A DNA stretch of 64,000 bases from Thalassobaculum fulvum (GCF_014652915.1 NZ_BMZS01000002.1:591711-655710), one strand, 5' to 3'. Counted from the first letter of the stretch, positions 25,613-34,785 are shown. A program made the numbers and translations. Notes: generated by a model not told the origin, from the sequence alone.

Positions 25613-26632
25613 TCAGAGCAGCCGCTCGGCGGCGATCGCCGCCTGTTCCAGGTAGCCGCGGGCCCGGTCGCGCCAGTGATCGGGCCGACGGCAATCCGGC
25701 TCGTTGAGGTGCCAGATCGACAGCTTCGCCCGGTGCAGCGCCCGGCAGCCCTTGTAGAATCCCAGGAGGTCGTCGGTCGGCCGGTCCCCGGTGATCTCGG
25801 CGTAGGCGTCGAACAGCCAGTCGTGGACGTGGGTCGCCCCGATGTGCTCGCACTCCATCGCCAGATAGCCGAGCTCGTCGGCCGGGTCGACCAGCCGCAG
25901 GCTGCGGTCGAACTCCAGGCAGTCCGTCACCAGCAGGGTCGGCTCCAGGTAGATGTGCTCCGGCCGCAGGTCGCCGTGCCCCTCGACGATCCGCTCCTCC
26001 CAGACCCGCGCGTTCAGCCGCGCCCCCTCGACGTCCACGAAGCGCGCCAGCCGGTCGACCGCCCGGTCGACGACATGCAGCGGCATCGCGAACTCCGGGC
26101 GCCGCAGCTCGCACTGGGTATCGGCCAGCGCGCGGCGGAACCGCCGGCGGTAGTCGCGGTCGGCGATACGCTCCGGGACGCAGCCGGCGTAAAACCGGGC
26201 CATCCGCTCGGCCACGGCCTCGACGTGGTCGCCGCGCAGGCGCCCGGCCAGCGCCATCGCCTCCAGGGTGCCCGCAGCCGGCAGCCGGCGCATCTTCACC
26301 AGCCATTCGACGACGGCCCCGTCCCCGCCGACCGCCGGCGCCCCGTCGTCGGCCACCGTCAGCGGCAGAGTGGCGAGATAGACGTCCGGCGCCAGGCGCC
26401 GGTTCAGCCGGACCTCCTCCTCGCAGAAGAACCGCCGGCGCTCGAGGGTGCCGAAGTCCAGCCGTTCCTGGCGCATCGGCTTCTTCATCTTGTAGGCGTG
26501 GCGGTCGGTCAGGAACACCCACGACATGTGGGTTTCCTTGGTCTCCACCGGGCCCGTCTCGCCCGGATAGGCCGACTGCTGCGACAGGAACGCGACCTTG
26601 TCGGCGAGCGACATGGTGTCCGCGACGGTCAT
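25613..26632 (-). CDS. Aminoglycoside-phosphotransferase-fold kinase (COG2187-like)
   Basis: A 339-residue kinase-fold protein resembling the N-terminal half of the COG2187 phosphotransferase/ATPase proteins. VFLTDRHAYKMKKPMR is the ATP-lysine strand. The catalytic loop reads VEGHGDLRPEHIYLE, and the Mg-binding Asp follows in TDCLEFDRSLR. The C-terminal P-loop domain of the two-domain members is missing, so this is the stand-alone form. The start overlaps the phosphoribosyltransferase stop as ATGA. The substrate is unknown; there is no evidence for drug resistance. Confidence 0.8.
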   Translation of the reverse strand: MTVADTMSLADKVAFLSQQSAYPGETGPVETKETHMSWVFLTDRHAYKMKKPMRQERLDFGTLERRRFFCEEEVRLNRRLAPDVYLATLPLTVADDGAPAVGGDGAVVEWLVKMRRLPAAGTLEAMALAGRLRGDHVEAVAERMARFYAGCVPERIADRDYRRRFRRALADTQCELRRPEFAMPLHVVDRAVDRLARFVDVEGARLNARVWEERIVEGHGDLRPEHIYLEPTLLVTDCLEFDRSLRLVDPADELGYLAMECEHIGATHVHDWLFDAYAEITGDRPTDDLLGFYKGCRALHRAKLSIWHLNEPDCRRPDHWRDRARGYLEQAAIAAERLL

Positions 26633-27291
26633 GGCGCCTCCGGATCGGACCCGGCGCGCGCCCGATCGAGCAGGTCGACCACCTCCCGGTCCGACACCTG
26701 GGTGAAGTCGTTGTAGAAATAGCCGACCGCACCGAACGGCTCGGGCCGGTCGAGGCAGACGATCTCGTCGGCGTCGGCAGCCAGCCGCTCCAGGGTGTCC
26801 GGCGGGGCCACCGGCACCGCCAACACCAGTCGCGACGGCTGCCGGCGACGGACCGCATGCAGGGCGGCACGCGTGGTGGCCCCGGTCGCGATGCCGTCGT
26901 CGACCACGATGGCGGTGCGGCCGTGCACTTCGACCGGCGGCCGGCCGCGCAGGTAGGCGGCGCGGCGCCGGTCGATCTCGGCCAGCTGCCGCTTCGCCTC
27001 GGCCTCGACATAGCTCTGCGACAGCCCGAGCATGGCCATGATCTCGGGATTGCTGACGATCTCCGGCTGCGCCCCGTCGACCACCGCGCCGACCGCCAGC
27101 TCGGGCTGCGACGGCGCCCCGATCTTGCGGACCAACACCACGTCGAGCGGCGCGGCGAGTGCCTTCGCCACCTCGAACGCCACCGGCAGCCCGCCGCGCA
27201 CCAGAGCCAGCACCACCGGGTCGCGATCCGCCAGGTGCTGCAGCGCCTCGGCCAGCCGACGGCCGGCGTCGAAGCGGTCGGCGAAGATCAT
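26629..27291 (-). CDS. Phosphoribosyltransferase family protein
   Basis: A 220-residue type I PRTase. The PRPP-binding loop is TAIVVDDGIATGATTRAA, the first flexible region is LVRGGLPVAFEVA, and VRKIGAPSQPELAVGAV follows. A helical insertion (PEIMAMLGLSQSYVEAEAKR) is typical of the stress-island subgroup often fused to an alpha/beta hydrolase. Here the hydrolase is the separate upstream gene, overlapping by ATGA, and the kinase overlaps downstream. The base substrate is unknown. Confidence 0.85.
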   Translation of the reverse strand: MIFADRFDAGRRLAEALQHLADRDPVVLALVRGGLPVAFEVAKALAAPLDVVLVRKIGAPSQPELAVGAVVDGAQPEIVSNPEIMAMLGLSQSYVEAEAKRQLAEIDRRRAAYLRGRPPVEVHGRTAIVVDDGIATGATTRAALHAVRRRQPSRLVLAVPVAPPDTLERLAADADEIVCLDRPEPFGAVGYFYNDFTQVSDREVVDLLDRARAGSDPEAP

Positions 27292-27965
27292 CGCGCACCT
27301 CCGCCGAGATGGTGCAGGAACCAGTCGCGCGCATGCTCGACCACCGCTTCCAGGGTCCCCGGTTCCTCGAACAGATGGGTGGCGTGCGGCACGATGCGCA
27401 GCTCCTTCTCGCAGGTCAGGCGGGCGAGCGCGGCCTGGTTCAGTGCCAGCACCTCGAGGTCGCGCCCGCCGACGATCAGCAGTGTCGGACACTCTACCCG
27501 TGCAAGCCAGCCGTTCGCCATGTCCGGGCGGCCGCCCCGCGACACCACGGCCCGGATCCGCCGCGGTTGCGTCGCCGCCGCCACCAGCGCCGCCGCCGCC
27601 CCGGTGCTGGCGCCGAAATAGCCGCACGGCAGCGCGCGCAGGGTCGGCTGCTCCGCCAGCCATCCGGTCGCTGCCGCCAGCCTCTCGGCGAGCAGCGGGA
27701 TGTCGAACACGTTGCCGCGGTCGGCCGCCTCCGGCTCGGTCAGCAGGTCGAACAGCAGGGTGGCGAGCCCGGCATCGCGCAGCCGGTCGGCCACGAAATT
27801 GTTGCGCGGGCTGAACCGGCTGCTGCCGCTGCCGTGCGCGAACAGCACGATGCCGCGGGCGCCGGGCGGCACCCCGAGCAGTCCGTCGAGGCCGAGCGGG
27901 GTGATCCGAACCGGCTGCGGCGCGCCCGCCTCCGGCCTCGCGGGGCGTTCCGGGTCATCCCTCAT
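27288..27965 (-). CDS. Dienelactone-hydrolase-like alpha/beta hydrolase
   Basis: A 225-residue alpha/beta hydrolase. An oxyanion-region motif is LFAHGSGSSR. The nucleophile elbow is GYFGASTGA (Ser), the acid is in IVGGRDLEVL and the His is in VPHATHLFEEPG. In many alphaproteobacteria this protein is fused to a phosphoribosyltransferase; here they are two genes overlapping by ATGA. It is the first gene of the leftward trio and divergent from the PRPP-synthetase-like gene across a gap with two FNR-type boxes. Confidence 0.83.
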   Translation of the reverse strand: MRDDPERPARPEAGAPQPVRITPLGLDGLLGVPPGARGIVLFAHGSGSSRFSPRNNFVADRLRDAGLATLLFDLLTEPEAADRGNVFDIPLLAERLAAATGWLAEQPTLRALPCGYFGASTGAAAALVAAATQPRRIRAVVSRGGRPDMANGWLARVECPTLLIVGGRDLEVLALNQAALARLTCEKELRIVPHATHLFEEPGTLEAVVEHARDWFLHHLGGGAR

Positions 27966-28027
27966 GGCCGACCTCCGAACTCGCGGTCACGACCAGGCAA
28001 GCGTGGCCGAGGCCGGGAGCGCCGTCC

Positions 28028-28071
28028 TTGACCCGTATCAATCGTTGGGCGAGCCGGTTGACGCACCTCAA
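28028..28071. promoter_or_regulatory. Two FNR/FixK-type boxes in the divergent gap
   Basis: TTGACCCGTATCAA (28028-28041) matches TTGAY-N4-RTCAA exactly; TTGACGCACCTCAA (28058-28071) is one base off. They lie between the leftward hydrolase-PRTase-kinase operon and the rightward prs-groEL operon. TACCCA at 28091-28096 is near the -10 position expected from the second box. Confidence 0.65.
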
Positions 28072-28129
28072 TGCGCCCGGCTCGGCAGGATACCCAGGAT
28101 GGCCGCAAGTCTGACACGGAGACCGGGCC

Positions 28130-29098
28130 ATGGCCGAGATCGCCCTGTTCGCGCTGCATGGGTCGGAGGCCCTGGGAGAGCGGATCGCGCAGCGGCTGGA
28201 GATCCCGCTGTCCCGGCACGAGGAGCGGGAGTTCGAGGACGGCGAGCACAAGATCCGGCCGCTGCAGCGGGTCGCCGGCCACCACGTCTTCGTGCTGCAC
28301 AGCCTGCACGGCGACGCCGCCGCCAGCCCCAACGACCGGCTGTGCCGGCTGCTGTTCTTCATCGCCGCGCTGAAGGACGCCGGCGCCGAGCGGGTCACGG
28401 CGCTGACGCCGTATCTCTGCTATTCGCGCAAGGATCGCCGCACCAAGCCCTACGATCCGGTGACCAGCCGCTACGTCGCCGCCCTGCTCGAGGCCATGGG
28501 CGTGCATTCCGTGGTCACGCTGGACGTGCACAACGTCGCGGCCTTCGAGAACGCGTTCCGCTGCCCGACCCGGCACCTGCAGCCGGGCGGTCTGTTCGCC
28601 GCCCACCTGGCGCCGCTGGTCGGCGACCGGCCGGTGGTGGTGCTGGCGCCCGACGCCGGCGCCGCCAAGCGGGCCGAGGATTTGCGCCGGAACCTGGAGG
28701 ACCGGCTTCGCCGCCCGGTCGGGCGGGCGATGATGGAGAAGGCCCGCAGCGAGGGCGTGGTGTCCGGCGAGGCGCTGTACGGCGACGTCTCGGACGCCTG
28801 CGTGATCGTCGCCGACGACATCATCGCCACCGGCACGACCATGCTGCGGGCGGCGACCGCCTGCCGCCGCGCCGGCGCCCTCGAACTGTATGCGGCGGCC
28901 AGCCACGGCCTGTTCCGCGCCGGCACCGCCGCCCTGGCCGGCGACGGCGGCTTCGACCGCGTAATCGTCACCGACAGCGTGCCGAACTGCCGGGAGACCG
29001 GCGCCGGGCTGGGCGACCGGCTGACCGTGCTCGGCTGCGCCGAGCTGTTCGCCGACGCGATCGTGGCCGAGCACTTCGGCGAGCAGGAAGCCCGCTGA
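28130..29098 (+). CDS. Ribose-phosphate pyrophosphokinase-like protein
   Basis: A 322-residue member of the PRPP synthetase family. It has FEDGEHKIRPLQ, the region LTPYLCYSRKDRRTKPYDPVT, VTLDVHN and the PRPP loop VIVADDIIATGTTMLRA. The catalytic flexible-loop segment differs from housekeeping Prs, and the enzyme is a divergent paralogue found with stress genes. It sits 42 bases before groEL, likely in one transcript, and is divergent from a phosphoribosyltransferase. This suggests supply of PRPP for the neighbouring PRTase, by inference. Confidence 0.83.
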   Translation: MAEIALFALHGSEALGERIAQRLEIPLSRHEEREFEDGEHKIRPLQRVAGHHVFVLHSLHGDAAASPNDRLCRLLFFIAALKDAGAERVTALTPYLCYSRKDRRTKPYDPVTSRYVAALLEAMGVHSVVTLDVHNVAAFENAFRCPTRHLQPGGLFAAHLAPLVGDRPVVVLAPDAGAAKRAEDLRRNLEDRLRRPVGRAMMEKARSEGVVSGEALYGDVSDACVIVADDIIATGTTMLRAATACRRAGALELYAAASHGLFRAGTAALAGDGGFDRVIVTDSVPNCRETGAGLGDRLTVLGCAELFADAIVAEHFGEQEAR

Positions 29099-29140
29099 CC
29101 GCATCCGCGACCGGGGTTCGCGAAGCAGAGGAGGACCTTG

Positions 29141-30763
29141 ATGGCACACAAGCAGGTTCTGTTCCGTTCGGCGGCGCGGGAGAAGATCCTGCGCGGCGTG
29201 ACGCAGCTGGCCGACGCCGTCCGCGTCACCCTCGGCCCGAAATCGAAATCGGTGCTGATCGAGCGCAAATGGGGCCCGCCGCTGGTGTGCAACGACGGCG
29301 TGACCATCGCCAAGGAGTTCGACCTCAAGGACCCCGAGGAATCGCTGGGCGCCCGCATGCTGCGGCAGGCCGCCGAACGTACTGGCGACGTGGTCGGCGA
29401 CGGCACCAGCACCTCGACCATCCTGGCGCACGCGATCTTCGCCGACGGGGTGCGCAACGTGGTGGCCGGGGCCAGCGCCATCGAGCTGAAGCGCGGCCTG
29501 GAACGCGCCTCGAAGGCGGCGATCCAGGCGTTGCACGAGCTGTCACGCCCGGTCAGCTCGCGCCTGGAGAAGGAGCAGGTGGCGACGATCTCGGCCCACA
29601 ACGACCCGCAGGTCGGCGAGCTGGTGGCCGAGGCGATGGAGAAGGTCGGCGGCGACGGCGTGATCACGGTCGAGGAATCGAAGACCACCGAGACCGCGCT
29701 GGAGGTGGTGGAGGGCCTGCAGTTCGACCGCGGCTACGTGTCGCCGTACTTCGTCACCAACCCGGACAAGATGGAGGCGGTGGTCGAGGACGCGCTGGTG
29801 CTGCTGTGCGACCGCAAGATCGGCAGCCTGAAGGACCTGATCCAGCTGCTCGACCAAGTCGCCAAGTCCGGCCGGCCGCTGCTGGTGATCGCCGAGGACA
29901 TCGAGGGCGAGGCGCTGGCCACCCTGATCGTCAACCAGCTGCGCGGCGTGCTGAAGAGCTGCGCGGTCAAGGCGCCGGGCTTCGGCGACCGCCGCAAGGC
30001 GATGCTGCAGGACATCGCGATCCTGACCGGCGGCATGGTGATCTCCGAGGAGACCGGCCAGACCCTGGAGGCGGTGACCCTAACCGACCTCGGCCGGGCC
30101 GCGCGGGTGGTGGTCGACAAGGACAGCACCACGGTCATCGGCGGCGCCGGCGAACGCGCGGCGATCGACGGCCGGATCGAGCAGATCCGCCGCGAGATCG
30201 ACAACGCCACCAGCGACTACGACCGTGAGAAGCTGCAGGAACGCCTCGCCAAGCTGGCCGGCGGGGTGGCGGTGATCCGGGTGGGCGCGCCGTCCGAGGC
30301 GGAGATGAAGTCGAAGAAGGAGGCCCTGGACGACGCCATCAGCGCCACCAAGGCGGCGGTCGACGAGGGCATCGTTCCCGGCGGCGGGCTGGCGCTGCTG
30401 CGCTGCGTGACGGCGGTCGCCAAGGAGGAGGAGTCCTGCGAGGGCGACGAGCGCACCGGGGTGCAGATCCTGCGGCGCGCCCTGGAGGCGCCGACCCGGC
30501 AGATCGCCGAGAACTCCGCGGTCGACGGCGGCGTGGTGGTCGCCCGCATGCTGGAAGGCGCCGGCGCCTACGGCTTCGACGCCGGCCGCAACCGCTACGT
30601 CGACCTGGTGGAGGCCGGCATCATCGATCCGACCAAGGTGGTCCGGGTCGCCCTGGAGAACGCGGTGTCGGTCGCCAGCACCCTGCTGCTGACCGAGGCC
30701 ACCATGACCGAGATCCCGGAACCGAAGCCCGAGGTCCCGGGCCAGCCGGGCATGGAGTTCTGA
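29141..30763 (+). CDS. groEL: Chaperonin GroEL, stress-island paralogue
   Basis: A 540-residue GroEL. ATP-site segments are [13 protein letters not shown] and [15 protein letters not shown], where standard GroEL has GDGTTTAT. Apical and C-terminal signatures [12 protein letters not shown] and [14 protein letters not shown] are intact. The tail ends PGQPGMEF instead of the usual Gly-Gly-Met repeats. No groES precedes it and no CIRCE-like inverted repeat is seen. The ATG at 29141 follows GAGGAGG. It is probably a second chaperonin working under redox or low-oxygen stress, in line with the FNR-type boxes upstream of the operon. Confidence 0.93.
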   Translation: MAHKQVLFRSAAREKILRGVTQLADAVRVTLGPKSKSVLIERKWGPPLVCNDGVTIAKEFDLKDPEESLGARMLRQAAERTGDVVGDGTSTSTILAHAIFADGVRNVVAGASAIELKRGLERASKAAIQALHELSRPVSSRLEKEQVATISAHNDPQVGELVAEAMEKVGGDGVITVEESKTTETALEVVEGLQFDRGYVSPYFVTNPDKMEAVVEDALVLLCDRKIGSLKDLIQLLDQVAKSGRPLLVIAEDIEGEALATLIVNQLRGVLKSCAVKAPGFGDRRKAMLQDIAILTGGMVISEETGQTLEAVTLTDLGRAARVVVDKDSTTVIGGAGERAAIDGRIEQIRREIDNATSDYDREKLQERLAKLAGGVAVIRVGAPSEAEMKSKKEALDDAISATKAAVDEGIVPGGGLALLRCVTAVAKEEESCEGDERTGVQILRRALEAPTRQIAENSAVDGGVVVARMLEGAGAYGFDAGRNRYVDLVEAGIIDPTKVVRVALENAVSVASTLLLTEATMTEIPEPKPEVPGQPGMEF

Positions 30764-30771
30764 GGGCTTGG

Positions 30772-30806
30772 GCGACCGCCCCGCCGGTTCCCCGCGGGGC
30801 GGTCGC
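30772..30806. terminator. Bidirectional hairpin between groEL and uspA
   Basis: GCGACCGCCCCGC (30772-30784) pairs perfectly with 30794-30806 around a 9-base loop, between two convergent genes. There is no T-run on either side, so it may work with Rho or simply protect both 3' ends. Confidence 0.55.
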
Positions 30807-30812
30807 TGGCGT

Positions 30813-31268
30813 CTAGCGCACGACCAGGCAGTTGCAGGGGGCCGCGTGCAGCACCTTGTGGGTCACGCTGCCGAGCAGCAGTTCCTGAATGCCGGTGTAG
30901 CCCCGGCTGCCCATAACGATCAGGTCGACCCCGCGATCCTTCGCCACGTCCGCCACCACCCGGCCGGGATCGCCCTCGACCACCAGCCCTTCGACCTCGG
31001 TCGGACCGTTGCCCCGGGCCGTTTCGACCGCCGCGTCGACGGTCGCCTGGGCCGCCGCGCGCCGCAGCTCCGCATCGGTGACCCGGACGTGCTCGACCCG
31101 ACGGTAGGCCTCCAGCTCCTCGGGCATGACGTCCAGCCCGTGCCGGCGCTGCGCGTTCAGGATCAGCAGCCGGGCGCCGTAGTCGCGCGCCATGCCGCAG
31201 GCCACGTCGAGGGCCCTGGCCGCGTTCGGCGATCCGTCGGTGGGGTGCAGGATGAGCTTGATGTCCAT
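30813..31268 (-). CDS. Universal stress protein (UspA family)
   Basis: A 151-residue single Usp domain. It starts MDIKLILHPTDGSPNA and includes RLLILNAQR. The ATP-binding signature GSRGYTGIQELLLGSVTHKV is followed by the final strand APCNCLVVR. The ATP-binding G-2x-G-9x-G-S/T pattern is present, so this is a nucleotide-binding type. GGGAG precedes the ATG. The gene lies downstream of an FNR-type box with class II spacing, as seen for Usp genes of anaerobically induced regulons. Confidence 0.92.
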   Translation of the reverse strand: MDIKLILHPTDGSPNAARALDVACGMARDYGARLLILNAQRRHGLDVMPEELEAYRRVEHVRVTDAELRRAAAQATVDAAVETARGNGPTEVEGLVVEGDPGRVVADVAKDRGVDLIVMGSRGYTGIQELLLGSVTHKVLHAAPCNCLVVR

Positions 31269-31326
31269 GGCGCATCTCCCGGTTGAGCCGCCGGCTGCGT
31301 CCCGGAACGGACGCCCGGCGACCGGC

Positions 31327-31369
31327 ACCGTATCCGCCGCGGCGGCGGAGCCGCCTTGACCTCGCTCAA
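31327..31369 (-). promoter_or_regulatory. FNR/FixK-type box and -10 for uspA
   Basis: TTGACCTCGCTCAA (31356-31369, one base from consensus) is followed on the minus strand by TACGGT (31332 down to 31327). The box centre falls at about -41.5 from the start this -10 would give, near 31321. The usp start codon is 53 bases further. Confidence 0.65.
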
Positions 31370-31479
31370 CCCGGGCGTGCCCGGGGTCGACGCGGCCCAC
31401 CGGTTGATCTGCCGCAACGCAGGCCCGGAGGCGGCGTGGCAGAACCGTCGCCGCGGACGAAGGCCACGAGGAGCAGCCG

Positions 31480-32229
31480 ATGATCGACAATCTCGCCGAG
31501 GCGCTGCGCGCCCTGAAGGACGGCGGAGCCGACGAGGCGCCGGTGCTGGCAGCCGACGAATTCGCGGCGCGGTTCCATGGGCTGACCCTGGACCAGGTGG
31601 TGACGCTCACCGGCCTGCCGGCGCTCGCGGTCACCGCGATGCTGCGGACCCCGCAGGGTGCGGCCGTCGAGCGCTGCCTGGTCGACGGGCGGGCCGGGCA
31701 GAGCCGCCAGGCCCTGGCCCGCAGGCTGCTGCTCGACGCCGAGCTGGACGGCGAGACGGTGGCCCGCGAGGTCCTGGAGTTCGAGGCCGGCGTGCTGCGC
31801 GACCGGCTGGTCCGCGACCGCGACGACATGGTCTATCGGGCGTCGGACGGGCGGCCGGTCGTGGACGCCGACCTGACGGCCGTCCTGCGCGGCCGGCATC
31901 ACCCGGCCCCGCCGGCCGAGGCCCCCGAGCACGCCGGAGGGCCGATCCGGCCGGTCACGATCGACGACCCGGTGGCATTCTCCGGTGCGGTCGGCGAAAT
32001 GCTGCAGGGCCTCGCCGCCCTGCACGCCGGCAACCGCACGGCGTTCGGGGCCCTGCGCACCCTGGCCGCCGGCGCCAACCGGGACGACGCCGACGCGATC
32101 GCGGCGATCGAAGCCCTGGCCGCGGGTGCCGAGCAGGTCGAGGCGGTCGTGGCCCGACTGCAGCGACAGGCCACCACCCTGCTGCGACTGGTCGACGGCG
32201 CTGCCGCGTCGGCCGAACCGCAACTTTGA
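31480..32229 (+). CDS. Hypothetical protein of the stress island
   Basis: A 249-residue protein I do not recognise. It has no signal peptide or membrane segment and looks mostly helical, Ala-, Asp- and Arg-rich. Two parts are suggested: residues 1-145 with LDQVVTLTGLPALAVTAML and RQALARRLLLDAELDGE, then a Pro/His-rich linker (HHPAPPAEAPEHAGG) and a C-terminal helical region of about 90 residues. GAGGAG precedes the ATG. It stands between uspA and ybhB with FNR-type boxes on both sides, and the second box overlaps its stop codon. Confidence 0.75.
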   Translation: MIDNLAEALRALKDGGADEAPVLAADEFAARFHGLTLDQVVTLTGLPALAVTAMLRTPQGAAVERCLVDGRAGQSRQALARRLLLDAELDGETVAREVLEFEAGVLRDRLVRDRDDMVYRASDGRPVVDADLTAVLRGRHHPAPPAEAPEHAGGPIRPVTIDDPVAFSGAVGEMLQGLAALHAGNRTAFGALRTLAAGANRDDADAIAAIEALAAGAEQVEAVVARLQRQATTLLRLVDGAAASAEPQL

Positions 32230-32239
32230 TCTGCATCAT
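32226..32239 (+). promoter_or_regulatory. FNR/FixK-type box before ybhB
   Basis: TTGATCTGCATCAT is one base from TTGAT-N4-ATCAA. It overlaps the stop codon of the hypothetical gene. ATCATT at 32262-32267 is where a class II -10 would lie, but it is a weak match. Confidence 0.45.
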
Positions 32240-32334
32240 CGCGCCCGACCGAGGCAGGGGGATCATTCCTCACCAGTGATCGGGCGGCCGAGCGGCACGA
32301 GGCTTCAACCGGATCGGGGAGGAGGACGGGTTCC

Positions 32335-32799
32335 GTGGCCATGCGACTCGAAAGTCCTTCCTTCCAGGACGGCGCGGCGATTCCCTCGGGTCATGCCTGC
32401 GACGGCGACGACCTGTCGCCGGCGCTCCTCTGGAGCGGCCTGCCGCGGGACTGCCGGAGCCTGGCGATCGTGGTGGAGGACCCCGATGCCCCACGCGGCA
32501 CCTGGCACCACTGGGGCGTATTCGACATTCCGCCGACCGAGACCGGGTTACCCGAGGGATTTCCGACGACCGCCCGGGTCGGCAGTTGCCGCCAGGCCAC
32601 CAACGATTTCGGCCGGACCGGCTATGGCGGGCCGTGCCCGCCGCGCGGTCACGGCGCCCATCGCTATCGCTTCCGTCTGTTCGCGCTGTCGGTCGAGCGT
32701 CTGGCGCTCCCGAACCAGCCGACCTGCCCCGAGCTGAAGGCCGCCATGGCCCGGCATGCGCTCGAGGAGGCCGTGCTGACCGGGCTGTACGAGCGCTGA
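32335..32799 (+). CDS. YbhB/YbcL family (PEBP, Raf-kinase-inhibitor-like) protein
   Basis: A 154-residue phosphatidylethanolamine-binding-protein fold. The conserved ligand-site segments are VEDPDAPRGTWHHWGVFDIP and GYGGPCPPRGHGAHRYRF. The GTG at 32335 lies 9 bases after GGAGG, while the ATG at 32341 is 15 bases away, so the GTG is preferred. There is no signal peptide. Bacterial members are cytoplasmic with no settled function; stress-gene neighbours are common. It is convergent with the peptide-importer operon, 5 bases away. Confidence 0.88.
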   Translation: MAMRLESPSFQDGAAIPSGHACDGDDLSPALLWSGLPRDCRSLAIVVEDPDAPRGTWHHWGVFDIPPTETGLPEGFPTTARVGSCRQATNDFGRTGYGGPCPPRGHGAHRYRFRLFALSVERLALPNQPTCPELKAAMARHALEEAVLTGLYER

Positions 32800-32804
32800 C
32801 GGCG

Positions 32805-33770
32805 TTAGGTTCGCGCGGCGTCGGCGAACAGGTGGCAGCGCACCATGGCGTCGCCGTCGCGCACCTGCGGCGGCTCGTGCCGGTCGCAGACACCCGGGAT
32901 GAACGCCGGGCAGCGCTTGTGGAACCGGCAGCCGGGCGGCAGGTCGACCGGGCTCGGGATGTCGCCCTGCAGCGGCGACCCGCGGTCCGGCTGCACCGCC
33001 TGCGGGTACGGAACGGCCTTCAGCAGCGCCTGGGTATAGGGATGGCGGGGGTTGCTGAACAGCGCCTCGGTCTCGCCCTCCTCGACGATGACGCCCAGAT
33101 ACATCACCGCGACCCGCCGGCACAGGTACCGGACCACAGCGAGGTTGTGAGAGATGAACAGATAGGTCAGTCCGAGGTCGGCCTGCAGCTTCTTGAGGAA
33201 CTCCAGGATCTGCGACTGCACCGAGACGTCGAGCGCCGAGGTCGGCTCGTCGAGGATCAGCAGCTCCGGCTCCAGCGCGATCGCCCGGGCGATGCACACC
33301 CGCTGCTTCTGCCCGCCCGACAGCTCGTGGGGGTAGCGGTACAGGAACTGCCGCGACAGCCCGACGATCTCCAGCAGGGCCGCCACCCGGGCCGTCAAAG
33401 CGGCGCCGCGCAGCGGGGTGTGCAGCACCAGCGGCTCGGCGACGCTGCGCAGGATGGTCATGCGCGGATTGAGCGCCGAGTGCGGGTCCTGGAAGATCAT
33501 CTGGGCGGTGCGGCGCAGCCGCCTCTCGGCCCGGCGGTCGAGGCGGGTCATCTCCTCGCCGCCGATCTCCAGCCGGCCGCCGGTGATCGGCACCAGGTGC
33601 AGCGCCGCCTTGCCGATCGTCGACTTGCCCGAACCGGATTCCCCGACCAGCCCGAACGCCTCGCCCTTGCGCAGCCGCAGGGTGACGCCGTCGACCGCCT
33701 TCACCACCACCTTCTCGCCGCGGCGGCGCGAGACGTCGAAATGCACCTTCAGGCCGTCAAGCGCCAGCAT
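32805..33770 (-). CDS. Oligopeptide/dipeptide ABC transporter ATPase, DppF/OppF type
   Basis: A 321-residue ABC ATPase. Walker A is GESGSGKST, the signature is LSGGQKQR and Walker B is [12 protein letters not shown]. The C-terminal oligo-HPY domain has the Fe-S-like cysteine set [16 protein letters not shown]. The start overlaps the DppD stop by 14 bases. It is the last gene of a leftward five-gene importer operon with DppD, C, B and a solute-binding protein. Confidence 0.93.
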   Translation of the reverse strand: MLALDGLKVHFDVSRRRGEKVVVKAVDGVTLRLRKGEAFGLVGESGSGKSTIGKAALHLVPITGGRLEIGGEEMTRLDRRAERRLRRTAQMIFQDPHSALNPRMTILRSVAEPLVLHTPLRGAALTARVAALLEIVGLSRQFLYRYPHELSGGQKQRVCIARAIALEPELLILDEPTSALDVSVQSQILEFLKKLQADLGLTYLFISHNLAVVRYLCRRVAVMYLGVIVEEGETEALFSNPRHPYTQALLKAVPYPQAVQPDRGSPLQGDIPSPVDLPPGCRFHKRCPAFIPGVCDRHEPPQVRDGDAMVRCHLFADAART

Positions 33771-34785
33771 CAGCCGCCTCCATCGCGCGCCAGCAGGCGA
33801 CCCTGTGCCCGTCGGCCACCGCCGTGGTCGGCGGTGGCCGCAGGCAGTCGTCGCCGGCCAGCGGGCAGCGCCCGTGGAAGCGGCACCCGGCCGGCGGGTC
33901 CAGCAGGTTCGGCAGGGAGCCCGGGATGCTGGACAGGCTTGCGGCCGGCCGGCCGGGATGCGGGACCGCGGCCAGCAGGCCGCGGGTATAGGGGTGTGCC
34001 GGGTGGTCGAACAGCCGGGCCACCGGGGCGTCCTCGACGATCTGCCCGGCGTACATGACCACCACCCGGTCGCAGACCGACGCCACCACGCCCAGGTCGT
34101 GGGTGATCATCACCACCGACAGGCCGAGGTCGCGGCGCAGCTCGCCGATCAGGTCGAGGATCTGCGCCTGGATCGTGACGTCGAGCGCGGTCGTCGGCTC
34201 GTCGGCGATCAGCAGCCGGGGCCGCCCGGACAGCGCCATGGCGATCAGCACCCGTTGCCGCATGCCGCCGGACAGCTGGTAGGGATAGCTGTCGAGCTGG
34301 CGCTCCGGGTTCGGCAGATGCACCCGGCGCAGCATCTCGACCGCGTGGTCGCGGGCCCGCTCCCGGGTCATGCGCTCGGCCCGCGGCCGCGCGCGCTGGT
34401 GCGCCAGGATGACGTCGACCAGTTGGGTGCCGATGCTGAACACCGGGTTCAGGTAGGTCATCGGGTCCTGGAAGATCATCGCGATCTCGTTGCCGCGGAT
34501 CGCCCGCATGCGCCGCTCGCCGACCCGCAGCAGATCCTCGCCGTCGAACAGGATCCGGCCGCCGCGCACCCGGGCCGGCGGGCTCGGCAGCAGCCCCATG
34601 ACCGACTTGGCGGTCACCGACTTGCCGCAGCCGGTCTCGCCGACGATCCCGAGCGACTCGCCGGGGGCGAGATCGAAACCGATGCCGTCGATCGCCTTGT
34701 AGACGCCGTCGAAGGTGTCGAACTCCAGGCGGAAGTCCTGCACCGACAGCAAGGGCGCCGGCCCTGTCATCGCGGCCACGCTCAT
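33757..34785 (-). CDS. Oligopeptide/dipeptide ABC transporter ATPase, DppD/OppD type
   Basis: A 342-residue ABC ATPase. Walker A is GETGCGKS, the signature LSGGMRQR and Walker [13 protein letters not shown]. The C-terminal oligo-HPY cysteine set is [15 protein letters not shown]. It is translationally coupled to the permease before it (ATGA at 34782-34785). An internal ATG at 34770 is an alternative start. It forms a heterodimer with DppF. Confidence 0.93.
   Translation of the reverse strand: MSVAAMTGPAPLLSVQDFRLEFDTFDGVYKAIDGIGFDLAPGESLGIVGETGCGKSVTAKSVMGLLPSPPARVRGGRILFDGEDLLRVGERRMRAIRGNEIAMIFQDPMTYLNPVFSIGTQLVDVILAHQRARPRAERMTRERARDHAVEMLRRVHLPNPERQLDSYPYQLSGGMRQRVLIAMALSGRPRLLIADEPTTALDVTIQAQILDLIGELRRDLGLSVVMITHDLGVVASVCDRVVVMYAGQIVEDAPVARLFDHPAHPYTRGLLAAVPHPGRPAASLSSIPGSLPNLLDPPAGCRFHGRCPLAGDDCLRPPPTTAVADGHRVACWRAMEAADAGA

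Noticed and set aside
25613..26632. Aminoglycoside resistance
   Set aside because: The fold is that of APH kinases, but the protein matches the COG2187-like stress-island group and no resistance context is present.
29099..29140. CIRCE or groES upstream of groEL
   Set aside because: The 42-base gap holds only an SD; no inverted repeat of the CIRCE type and no groES-like frame.
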